DNA of 16,085 bases from Bacteroidota bacterium (GTDB lineage Bacteria > Bacteroidota > Bacteroidia > M30B66). The position numbers and the translations under genes were made by a program. Each line of letters opens with the position of its first letter. Within the stretch, counting starts at the first letter, position 1. The stretch spans positions 1 through 16,085 of the forward strand of contig CANMGM010000020.1 in NCBI GenBank assembly GCA_947497195.1, written 5' to 3'. The notes below the pieces were generated by a model. That model made no database searches, was not told where the DNA came from, and worked only from the letters and a program-made list of their open reading frames with translations. Of this stretch, positions 6,247 to 12,959 are shown piece after piece.

Positions 6247-7884
6247 ATGGCAAAAGAAATTACATTCAACATCGAAGCGCGCGATCAATTGAAGCGCGGG
6301 GTAGATGCATTGGCAAATGCAGTTAAGGTTACATTGGGCCCTAAGGGAAGAAATGTAATTATTGATAAAAAATTTGGCGCGCCCACCATTACAAAAGATG
6401 GTGTTTCGGTAGCCAAAGAAATAGAGCTTGTAGACCCGATTGAGAACATGGGGGCCCAGATGCTGAAAGAAGTGGCATCGAAAACAGCCGATATCGCCGG
6501 AGACGGCACCACCACGGCTACTGTTTTGGCTCAGGCAATCGTAACTGCAGGATTGAAGCATGTTGCAGCCGGAGCGAATCCAATGGATTTAAAGCGTGGA
6601 ATCGACAAGGCCGTTGGTGCGGTAGTCGCAAATCTTCATGCGCAAAGCGCTGCAGTTGGCGACGACAATCAAAAAATTGAGCAGGTTGCGACCATCTCTG
6701 CAAACAACGACGTAACAATTGGGAAACTTATCGCAGAGGCGATGGGTCGTGTTAAGAAAGAAGGCGTTATAACCGTTGAAGAAGCAAAGGGAACTGAAAC
6801 AACGGTTGAAGTTGTAGAAGGGATGCAGTTCGATCGCGGATATATATCACCGTATTTTGTAACAGATGCCGAGAAAATGGAGGCGGTGCTAGAGAATCCG
6901 TTCATCTTGATTTACGACAAGAAAATCTCGAGCATGAAGGATTTGCTGCCGATTCTTGAGAAATCAGTTCAAACTGGTCGCCCGTTGTTAATTATTGCCG
7001 AAGATGTAGACAGCGAAGCATTGGCAACATTGGTGGTAAATAAAATCCGCGGTTCGTTGCGCATTGTGGCGGTTAAAGCGCCCGGCTTCGGAGATCGCCG
7101 TAAAGCAATGCTCGAAGATATTGCCATCTTAACCGGCGGTCAATTGATTTCTGAAGAGCGCGGATACAAACTCGAGAACGCTGATTTAACGTATTTAGGT
7201 CGCGCAGAAAAAGTTACCATCGACAAAGACAATACAACGATTGTGGGTGGCTCGGGAGCAAAAGATGATATTACCGCACGCGTCAACCAGATTAAGGCGC
7301 AGATGGAATCAACAACATCTGATTACGACCGCGAGAAATTACAGGAGCGTTTGGCAAAACTTGCTGGAGGTGTTGCTGTACTCTATGTTGGTGCTGCAAC
7401 CGAGGTAGAGATGAAAGAGAAGAAAGATCGTGTTGATGATGCTTTACACGCAACACGCGCAGCAGTGGAAGAAGGAATCGTTCCGGGCGGAGGAGTTGCT
7501 TACATTCGTTCAATTTCGGCACTTGAAGGCTTCAAAGGCGATAACGATGACGAAACGTTTGGAGTTAACATCGTGAAGCGTGCACTTGAAGAGCCTTTGC
7601 GTCAGATTGTTGCCAACGCTGGTGGCGAAGGCTCAATCGTTGTGCAGAAAGTAAAAGAAGGCAAGGCCGATTTCGGATACAATGCACGCACAGAGACCTA
7701 TGAGAACTTGCTTTCTGCAGGTGTTATCGATCCGACAAAGGTTACCCGTGTGGCGCTTGAAAATGCTGCGTCTATTGCAGGAATGCTTTTAACAACCGAA
7801 TGCGTTCTTTCGGAGAAGAAAGAAGAGGGCGGTGTTCCTTCAATGCCAAACCCGGGAATGGGTGGCATGGGCGGAATGATGTAG
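6247..7884 (+). CDS. groEL: Chaperonin GroEL (Hsp60)
   Basis: GroEL is the ATP-driven tetradecameric chaperonin that encloses unfolded proteins under the GroES lid. The 545 residues are the usual length. The equatorial domain shows VTLGPKGRNV (27-36) and the ATP-binding GDGTTT (85-90). The apical domain contains GYISPYFVTDAEKME and KAPGFGDRRKAML. The second equatorial half has RVDDALHATRAAVEEGIVPGG (two overlapping family blocks, about 390-412) and NAASIAGMLLTTE. The C-terminus ends in the Gly-Met repeat GMGGMGGMM, typical of the standard folding GroEL. It is co-transcribed with groES and followed by a terminator. There is nothing unusual in the sequence. Confidence 0.99.
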   Translation: MAKEITFNIEARDQLKRGVDALANAVKVTLGPKGRNVIIDKKFGAPTITKDGVSVAKEIELVDPIENMGAQMLKEVASKTADIAGDGTTTATVLAQAIVTAGLKHVAAGANPMDLKRGIDKAVGAVVANLHAQSAAVGDDNQKIEQVATISANNDVTIGKLIAEAMGRVKKEGVITVEEAKGTETTVEVVEGMQFDRGYISPYFVTDAEKMEAVLENPFILIYDKKISSMKDLLPILEKSVQTGRPLLIIAEDVDSEALATLVVNKIRGSLRIVAVKAPGFGDRRKAMLEDIAILTGGQLISEERGYKLENADLTYLGRAEKVTIDKDNTTIVGGSGAKDDITARVNQIKAQMESTTSDYDREKLQERLAKLAGGVAVLYVGAATEVEMKEKKDRVDDALHATRAAVEEGIVPGGGVAYIRSISALEGFKGDNDDETFGVNIVKRALEEPLRQIVANAGGEGSIVVQKVKEGKADFGYNARTETYENLLSAGVIDPTKVTRVALENAASIAGMLLTTECVLSEKKEEGGVPSMPNPGMGGMGGMM

Positions 7885-7904
7885 TTCCAAAATACCATTA
7901 AAAC

Positions 7905-7939
7905 AAAAAGCCTCCAAATCTTACTTTTGGGGGCTTTTT
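7905..7939. terminator. Terminator after groEL
   Basis: AAAAAGCCTCCAAA (7905-7918) pairs with the stretch at 7925-7939, which reads TTTTGGGGGCTTTTT; one T-G wobble interrupts the stem. The 5' A-run and 3' T-run make it a possible bidirectional terminator. It begins 20 bp after the groEL stop and closes the chaperonin operon. Confidence 0.85.
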
Positions 7940-8005
7940 GCGTTTAAGTTAGAAGATTTCAATAGGAATTCTCGTTTTTAAGAAATAAATTCGATTTATT
8001 CAAAG

Positions 8006-8767
8006 ATGAAATTCCGCGCAACATATATAATAGCATTTTCGCTTTTTGCAATTTTCGCAAAAGCGCAAACCTATCATTTTGGCGGTGGATTTACCTACAT
8101 GAATCACTTCATGTTTAACAAGCATGTAAAATTTGAAGGAAACGATTCGACCTATGTTTTTTCGAGTTCGTGGGGTGGCGGAATAATGGCTGCAGCGTAT
8201 TTCGATCCCGGGGCATATTACTTTCGAAAGCTTTATGGTGTTAAAGCCGAACTTCAATTTTCCCAGTCTGTTCAATCGTATAAAGTGTATCCTGGAAATG
8301 GCCTTGCTGATGCTGGAACGTTTTATAAGTTCAGAACACAGGCCAATTATCTGGATGTACCCGTAATGTTTAACTTTTGCAATTCGCACCATCAGGGTTT
8401 CACGGTTGATGTTGGACCGCAGATTTCATTTTTGCAAAACGTTCGAGTAAAAGCCGAAGAATCAACAATTGGTGACCGACAAATCCCGGAATTAACAAAG
8501 GAAGATTTCAAGCCGGTAATTTTTTCGGGTGTAATTGGAGCCGGATGTTTTTACAATTTTTCGGAGTCGTTTGCTATGATTGGCACATTTCGGGTTGGTT
8601 GTTCTTTCAGTGATATTAGAATTCGGCGCGAAGGCGTAGAAAATTATTTGCCGACCCGTCGTTTTTGGGCCGGAGCCTGCGTAATGGGTATTTACAAATT
8701 TTCGAAATACTACTCAAAGCGGAATCGTGGCTATCAATATTACAAACGCCAGTTGAGCAAACGCTAA
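8006..8767 (+). CDS. Outer membrane beta-barrel protein (PorT-like/OMP_b-brl type)
   Basis: This is a 253-residue secreted protein, probably an eight-stranded outer membrane barrel of the family often named PorT-like in Bacteroidota. A signal peptide covers about residues 1-20 (KFRATYIIAFSLFAIFAKA, cleavage before Q21). The mature part alternates aromatic and small residues in strand-like runs: YHFGGGFTYMNHFMF, GVKAELQFSQSV, YLDVPVMFNF, GFTVDVGPQISFL, FSGVIGAGCFYNF and a strand near the end (ACVMGIYKF). The motif with YLDVPVMF and DVGPQ is typical of this barrel family. It is not a clear match to the type IX secretion component PorT itself. The C-terminal 20 residues are very basic (KYYSKRNRGYQYYKRQLSKR). 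The next gene starts on the base after its stop. Ligand and role are unknown. Confidence 0.8.
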   Translation: MKFRATYIIAFSLFAIFAKAQTYHFGGGFTYMNHFMFNKHVKFEGNDSTYVFSSSWGGGIMAAAYFDPGAYYFRKLYGVKAELQFSQSVQSYKVYPGNGLADAGTFYKFRTQANYLDVPVMFNFCNSHHQGFTVDVGPQISFLQNVRVKAEESTIGDRQIPELTKEDFKPVIFSGVIGAGCFYNFSESFAMIGTFRVGCSFSDIRIRREGVENYLPTRRFWAGACVMGIYKFSKYYSKRNRGYQYYKRQLSKR

Positions 8768-9427
8768 ATGGTAGCTGTTGTTGCAGGTGCCAGCGGATTA
8801 ACAGGCTCCTTTCTTTTATCGCAATTCCAGAACGCTAAACAAATCGATGCTGTATATGCATTCGTTAGAAAGCCATTGGTAACGAAACATGCCAAGGTTA
8901 TTGAAGTTTTGTTTTCCGACGATTTTATGTCTGTTTCTAATCAACTTCCGGAAGGCGCCATTTATTTTTGTTGTTTAGGCTCAACCATTAAGAAAGCGGG
9001 TAGCAAAGAGCAATTTTATTTCGTAGACGTGGCTCTTGTTGGCAAATTTATACAGCTGGCAGAATCAAAATCGGCGCAATCATTTGTTTTGCAGTCTTCG
9101 GTTGGTGCCGGAAGCCCCGGAAACAATTATTATCTATCCTGTAAAAGGGAAGCAGAGAATTTGCTTTTGGCGTCGAAAATTCCAAACAAGCACATCGTTC
9201 GTCCTTCGCTGTTAATTGGTGCGCGTAACGAATTTAGGTTTGGAGAACGAATTGCACAAATGCTGATGCCTTTGTTTAATTGGATGATGATTGGTAAATT
9301 GAGGCGTTACCAATCGATTTCGGCAGAATTGGTTGCTAAGGCCATGCTGAATTTAGGTGTGAAGAATCAGCAAACAACCGCAATAATTGAGTCTGAATCC
9401 ATTCAGGATCTGGCTTCTGGCCGGTAA
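8768..9427 (+). CDS. Atypical SDR, NAD(P)-binding oxidoreductase (TIP30/HTATIP2-like)
   Basis: This is a 219-residue Rossmann-fold protein of the NAD(P)H-binding atypical short-chain dehydrogenase group. The dinucleotide-binding loop is GASGLTG at residues 7-13. YFCCLGSTIKKAGS near 60-75 resembles the conserved TIP30-type block with its usual LGTT..KAGS pattern. QSSVGAGSPGNNYYLSCK supplies the serine and a YxxxK pair (Y122, K126). HIVRPSLLIGAR is the conserved block after it. There is no signal peptide, so it is a cytoplasmic enzyme of unknown substrate. The start follows the stop of the barrel gene with no gap, so translation is probably coupled. Its 3' end overlaps the convergent DUF983 gene by 25 bp. 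Confidence 0.85.
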   Translation: MVAVVAGASGLTGSFLLSQFQNAKQIDAVYAFVRKPLVTKHAKVIEVLFSDDFMSVSNQLPEGAIYFCCLGSTIKKAGSKEQFYFVDVALVGKFIQLAESKSAQSFVLQSSVGAGSPGNNYYLSCKREAENLLLASKIPNKHIVRPSLLIGARNEFRFGERIAQMLMPLFNWMMIGKLRRYQSISAELVAKAMLNLGVKNQQTTAIIESESIQDLASGR

Positions 9428-9780
9428 GTGATAAAAATATTCAGATAAATGGCTCTTGCCCAACGAAAAAGCAAGGGTGCAAAAAAAACAAGAGCAAGCG
9501 TATTGGCTATAAAGAATTCAAGGGCGTTGAATCCGACCAAAATGTCGGCAATTAACACCGCCACACTCAATGCTACTCCTAAGCCATAACTCACATACAT
9601 GGCGCCCTGAAAGAAACCCGGTTCGCGCTCGTAATGCAGGCCACAAACCGGGCAATCGCTGTGCATTTTATCCCAATTTGTCATTTTATATGGATTGTGA
9701 TTGATAAACAATGATCCCTCCTGACAACGCGGACATTTTTGCCCCAGAATAGAATACAATTTCGTTCCTTTAAATGCCAT
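9403..9780 (-). CDS. DUF983 family membrane protein with zinc-ribbon-like CxxC pairs
   Basis: The 125 residues start at the ATG 9780-9778. Two CxxC pairs, C16/C19 (CPRC) and C43/C46 (CPVC), frame a likely zinc ribbon. They are followed by YEREPGFFQGAMYVSYGL, the signature of DUF983, and then two hydrophobic segments (about 57-81 and 87-113). The protein would sit in the inner membrane with the ribbon probably cytoplasmic. The molecular function is unknown. The frame is open upstream to 9834, but a TAnnTTTG element at 9804-9797 on this strand lies inside that extension, and the conserved sequence begins at MAFKGTKLYSILGQKCP. The tail overlaps the SDR gene. Confidence 0.85.
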   Translation of the reverse strand: MAFKGTKLYSILGQKCPRCQEGSLFINHNPYKMTNWDKMHSDCPVCGLHYEREPGFFQGAMYVSYGLGVALSVAVLIADILVGFNALEFFIANTLALVFFAPLLFRWARAIYLNIFITYRPEARS

Positions 9781-9796
9781 TGCCAACAATTTTGGA

Positions 9797-9804
9797 CAAA
9801 GGTA
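9797..9804 (-). promoter_or_regulatory. -7 element of the DUF983 gene
   Basis: On the minus strand this reads TACCTTTG, an exact TAnnTTTG. Transcription would begin near 9790, about 10 nt before the ATG at 9780. No TTTG is seen at the -33 distance; the CRP-like palindrome at 9827-9842 lies about 44 bp upstream of the predicted start and could stand in for it through an activator. Confidence 0.5.
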
Positions 9805-9826
9805 AAACGCGAACCAACAATTTCCA

Positions 9827-9842
9827 TGTGACAATTATCACA
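9827..9842. promoter_or_regulatory. Perfect CRP-type operator TGTGA-N6-TCACA
   Basis: TGTGACAATTATCACA matches the Escherichia coli CRP core consensus (TGTGA, six bases, TCACA) at all ten defined positions. It lies in the divergent region between the DUF983 gene and the ABC-F gene. The centre (9834.5) is about 44 bp upstream of the predicted DUF983 start and about 51 bp upstream of the predicted ABC-F start. A Crp/Fnr-family protein is the likely binder, by analogy only. Confidence 0.5.
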
Positions 9843-9871
9843 ATTGCCGTAAAATTCACGAAAGAAGCACC

Positions 9872-9879
9872 TAATTTTG
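9872..9879 (+). promoter_or_regulatory. -7 element of the ABC-F gene, close to the start codon
   Basis: TAATTTTG is an exact TAnnTTTG and continues GCAGC-like (TTTGCAGC), as at the miaB promoter. Only seven bases separate it from the ATG at 9887, so transcription would start at or next to the start codon. No -33 TTTG is seen at 19-21 bp. Confidence 0.55.
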
Positions 9880-9886
9880 CAGCATT

Positions 9887-11812
9887 ATGATAACGGTTGG
9901 GAATTTATCGGTGCTGTTTGGTGGAATGCCGCTTTTTGAAGACATATCTTTTATGATTCAAAGCCGCGACAGGGTTGGCTTAACGGGGAAGAATGGAGCA
10001 GGAAAATCGACCTTGCTGAAAATTATTGCGCGGCAGCAAGAACCTACCAAAGGAACTGTTTCGTTTCCTAACGGATATAGAATTGGGTATTTACCTCAGG
10101 AAATGAAGCACAACAGCGGCACTACCATTTTCGAGGAAGCCCGAACAGCATTTGCTGAGGTTTTGCGCCTTGAAGAAGAAATAGCCGCATTGAGCAATCA
10201 ACTTGAAACCAGAACCGATTATGAGTCGGACGATTACCATCAGATTATTGAACGCCTCAATGAATCGGGTCAGCGTCTATCTCTTCTTGGTTCAGGTTCT
10301 GTAGATGGCGAAACCGAAAAGGTGCTTTTGGGCTTGGGTTTTCGTTCATCAGACATGAATCGCCAAATGGATGAGTTTTCGGGCGGATGGAAAATGCGCG
10401 TTGAGTTGGCGAAAATCCTTTTACAATCGCCCGATGCGGTTTTACTCGATGAGCCAACCAACCACCTCGATATCGAAGCCATTCAGTGGCTTGAAGGATT
10501 TCTTTCGGGCTACCCCGGAGCAGTAATTCTGGTTTCGCACGATCGTGCATTTTTGGATGCTGTTACAAACCGAACCATCGAGATTACGGTTGGAACGATT
10601 GAAGACTACAAGGCATCTTACAGCAAGTATGTCGAATTACGCAAAGAACGCCGCGAGTTGCAGATGGCCGCTTACCTGAATCAGAAAAAAATGATTGAGG
10701 ATACCGAGAAGTTCATCGACCGCTTTCGGTACAAGGCAAGTAAGGCCGTTCAGGTACAGTCGCGCATCAAACAGCTCGATAAAGTAGACCGAATAGAGGT
10801 TGAAGAGGAGGACACTGCCGCGATTCACTTTCGTTTTCCTTCTGCACCGCGTTCCGGTAAAGTAGTTATCACTGCCGAAGGCGTAAGTAAAAGCTTCGGC
10901 GAAAAAGTCGTGTTAAGCAAACTCGATTTTATGGTTGAGCGCGGCGATAAAATTGCATTTGTTGGTCGCAACGGAGAAGGAAAAACAACACTGTCGAAAA
11001 TTATCACCGGAAAATTGGAACACGAAGGTGCAATAAGCCTCGGGCACAATGTGCAGCTTGGATATTTTGCACAGAACCAAGCCGACACCCTTGACCCATC
11101 GCTAACTGTAATGGAAACACTCGAGCAAGTGGCGGGAGGAACAACAACGCAGCAAATCAGGAACATTCTTGGTGCATTTCTTTTTGGGGGCGAAGCGGTT
11201 GATAAGCGCGTGAAGGTTTTATCGGGCGGAGAAAAAGGGAGATTGGCTATTGCCCGTTTGCTGATGCAGCCGGTTAATCTTTTGGTGCTCGATGAGCCAA
11301 CCAATCACCTCGACATGCGTTCGAAAGACATTTTGAAAGAGTCGCTGAAGCAATACGATGGCACACTGATTTTGGTGTCGCACGATCGCGAGTTTCTGGA
11401 TGGATTGTGCAATAAGGTGTTTGAGTTTAAAAACGGTTCAGTACGCGAGTTTCCGGGCGGTGTTTTCGACTTCCTCCAAAGTCGAAAACTCGAAACGCTA
11501 AAGCAATTGGAGCAGAACAAGCAAGCTTCGAAAAAGCCTGAAGTGCCTGTAATTGAGCAGAAAAAGCAAGTAAATCCCGAAATCGAAAAACAGAAAAAGC
11601 AGCTCCAAACAAAAATCCGAAATTCGGAGGAGCGAATTGCACAACTCGAGTCGGAGCTTGAGGTTTTAGAAGCAGCCTTGGCCGATCCGGAAACCTATGC
11701 CGACGCGAAGAAATCATCTGATTTGCTCGCGCGCCATTCCACTATGAAAAACGAATTGGAAACAGCGATGCAAAGTTGGGAATCCCAAGTTTTGCAACTC
11801 GAGTCGATTTAA
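9887..11812 (+). CDS. ABC-F family ATPase (ribosome-associated, Uup/YheS-like)
   Basis: ABC-F proteins have two ATP-binding cassettes and no membrane domain; they act on ribosomes, in translation quality control or sometimes in antibiotic protection. In this 641-residue protein cassette 1 has Walker A GKNGAGKST (34-42), signature SGGWKMR from S165 and Walker B LLDEPTNHLD from L186. Cassette 2 has Walker A GRNGEGKT (360-367, Glu at the usually small residue), signature LSGGEKGR with S446, and Walker B LVLDEPTNHLD near 465-475. The P-site tRNA interaction linker between them is basic and helical (about 235-300, ELRKERRELQMAAYLNQKKM onward). The C-terminal 110 residues form a Lys/Glu-rich coiled coil. 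The subfamily cannot be fixed by eye; resistance function is not indicated. It shares its stop-codon bases with convergent dprA. Confidence 0.93.
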   Translation: MITVGNLSVLFGGMPLFEDISFMIQSRDRVGLTGKNGAGKSTLLKIIARQQEPTKGTVSFPNGYRIGYLPQEMKHNSGTTIFEEARTAFAEVLRLEEEIAALSNQLETRTDYESDDYHQIIERLNESGQRLSLLGSGSVDGETEKVLLGLGFRSSDMNRQMDEFSGGWKMRVELAKILLQSPDAVLLDEPTNHLDIEAIQWLEGFLSGYPGAVILVSHDRAFLDAVTNRTIEITVGTIEDYKASYSKYVELRKERRELQMAAYLNQKKMIEDTEKFIDRFRYKASKAVQVQSRIKQLDKVDRIEVEEEDTAAIHFRFPSAPRSGKVVITAEGVSKSFGEKVVLSKLDFMVERGDKIAFVGRNGEGKTTLSKIITGKLEHEGAISLGHNVQLGYFAQNQADTLDPSLTVMETLEQVAGGTTTQQIRNILGAFLFGGEAVDKRVKVLSGGEKGRLAIARLLMQPVNLLVLDEPTNHLDMRSKDILKESLKQYDGTLILVSHDREFLDGLCNKVFEFKNGSVREFPGGVFDFLQSRKLETLKQLEQNKQASKKPEVPVIEQKKQVNPEIEKQKKQLQTKIRNSEERIAQLESELEVLEAALADPETYADAKKSSDLLARHSTMKNELETAMQSWESQVLQLESI

Positions 11813-12927
11813 CCATTCCCTGTGGCTTCCCAGGTTTTGCCCGGAAGCGAACGCACCAGCTTTTTGAATTCGAGCGAAAGCAATGCCGCGGAAATCATGT
11901 GGTGTTGCAAATCGACGGCATCGCAGATTGTGTCGAGCGAATTCACGCCTTTGCGAATGAGCGAAAGCAAGAGGGTCTCGTTTTCGTCGAGTTTTACCTG
12001 CGCCGCACCCGTCGTCTTTTTTTCGAACAGTTCCGGCTCTTCCCAGCCGAGGTGCCAGGCCAGATCGGATGCAGAAGCCAGAATCGCAGCTTCATTGTTT
12101 CGAACGAGCAAATTGCAGCCGCTGGAATACGCATCCGAATGTCTCCCTGGAACCGCAAATACATCGCGATTGTAAGCATTGGCCATTTTCGCGGTAATTA
12201 ACGCGCCGCCTTTTGTACCAGCTTCCACTACAATTGTTGCGTCGCACAAACCGGCTATAATCCGATTGCGCATAGGGAAGTTCGTTCGGTCGGGGAGTGT
12301 GCCGATTTTAAAATCGCTTACCAATCCGCCAAATCGCTCCATTTTGCGTGCTAGAGTGGCATTGCTTGATGGATATAGTTTATCGAGGCCGTGCGCAACG
12401 ACTCCCACATTCTGAACTCCCATTTCGTTCGCAGCGCGATGGGCTGCCGTGTCAATTCCATAAGCCAAGCCGCTTATAACAGAGCCCTTGTAACGTGCTA
12501 TGTGTTCAACTAGTTCTTCTGTAGCACGGATGCCATATGACGTGGCGTTTCGGGTACCAACAATGGCAATGCACCGCGCGCTGTTGAGGTCCATTTCGCC
12601 TTTGGTGTATAGCACTATCGGTCCGTCATCGCAGGCGTTTATGCGGCGTGGAAATTCGGGTTCGTCGAGGTGCAGTGCGCGAATCTTGTGTTTTTCGAAC
12701 TGCTCAATCTCCCGTTCTGCAAAAGAAAGGGATTGTTTTACAAGATCAGATGGAAAAGAATCGCGCCGAACGCGTCCAGATTTCAATTCCTTAAAAAATT
12801 GTTGCGCAGATCCGGTTTCGCGGATTATCTTTCGTGCCGTTCGATATCCAATTCCTGGAAGTAATGTTATGGCAATGCTGTGATGTAACTCAGAGGAATA
12901 ATTCAACGCTGATGAAAATTTGTACAT
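11809..12927 (-). CDS. dprA: DNA-processing protein DprA (Smf)
   Basis: DprA binds incoming single-stranded DNA during natural transformation and loads RecA; it is also widespread in bacteria not known to be competent. The 372 residues show an N-terminal helix-hairpin-helix-like part (LLPGIGYRTARKII, 22-35). The Rossmann-like DprA core has VGTRNATSYG (123-132), ISGLAYGIDTAAH (151-163), VAHGLDKLYP, NFPMRNRIIAGL (216-227) and VVEAGTKGGALITA. A C-terminal winged helix follows (about 300-365). The start at 12927 is the first ATG after an in-frame stop at 12936-12934. The tail overlaps the ABC-F gene by 4 bp, and the 5' end is divergent from the TonB receptor with almost no space between. No other competence gene is in the window. 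Confidence 0.96.
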   Translation of the reverse strand: MYKFSSALNYSSELHHSIAITLLPGIGYRTARKIIRETGSAQQFFKELKSGRVRRDSFPSDLVKQSLSFAEREIEQFEKHKIRALHLDEPEFPRRINACDDGPIVLYTKGEMDLNSARCIAIVGTRNATSYGIRATEELVEHIARYKGSVISGLAYGIDTAAHRAANEMGVQNVGVVAHGLDKLYPSSNATLARKMERFGGLVSDFKIGTLPDRTNFPMRNRIIAGLCDATIVVEAGTKGGALITAKMANAYNRDVFAVPGRHSDAYSSGCNLLVRNNEAAILASASDLAWHLGWEEPELFEKKTTGAAQVKLDENETLLLSLIRKGVNSLDTICDAVDLQHHMISAALLSLEFKKLVRSLPGKTWEATGNG

Positions 12928-12959
12928 TGCAATTTACTATGCCTACAACAACACGCTTC

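Noticed and set aside
7984..8000. AATAAAT-TCG-ATTTATT inverted repeat just before the barrel gene
   Set aside because: Seven-base arms made of A and T are easily expected by chance in an AT-rich leader, and nothing else supports a function.
9781..9834. N-terminal extension of the DUF983 protein
   Set aside because: An exact -7 element at 9804-9797 lies within it, and family similarity starts at the ATG at 9780.
9887..11812. ABC-F gene as an antibiotic-resistance determinant
   Set aside because: The long C-terminal coiled coil and housekeeping setting fit a Uup/YheS-like ATPase; no resistance-type feature is visible.
11776..12883. Several plus-strand open frames over dprA
   Set aside because: They are shadows of the clearly conserved dprA reading frame and have no recognisable domains.
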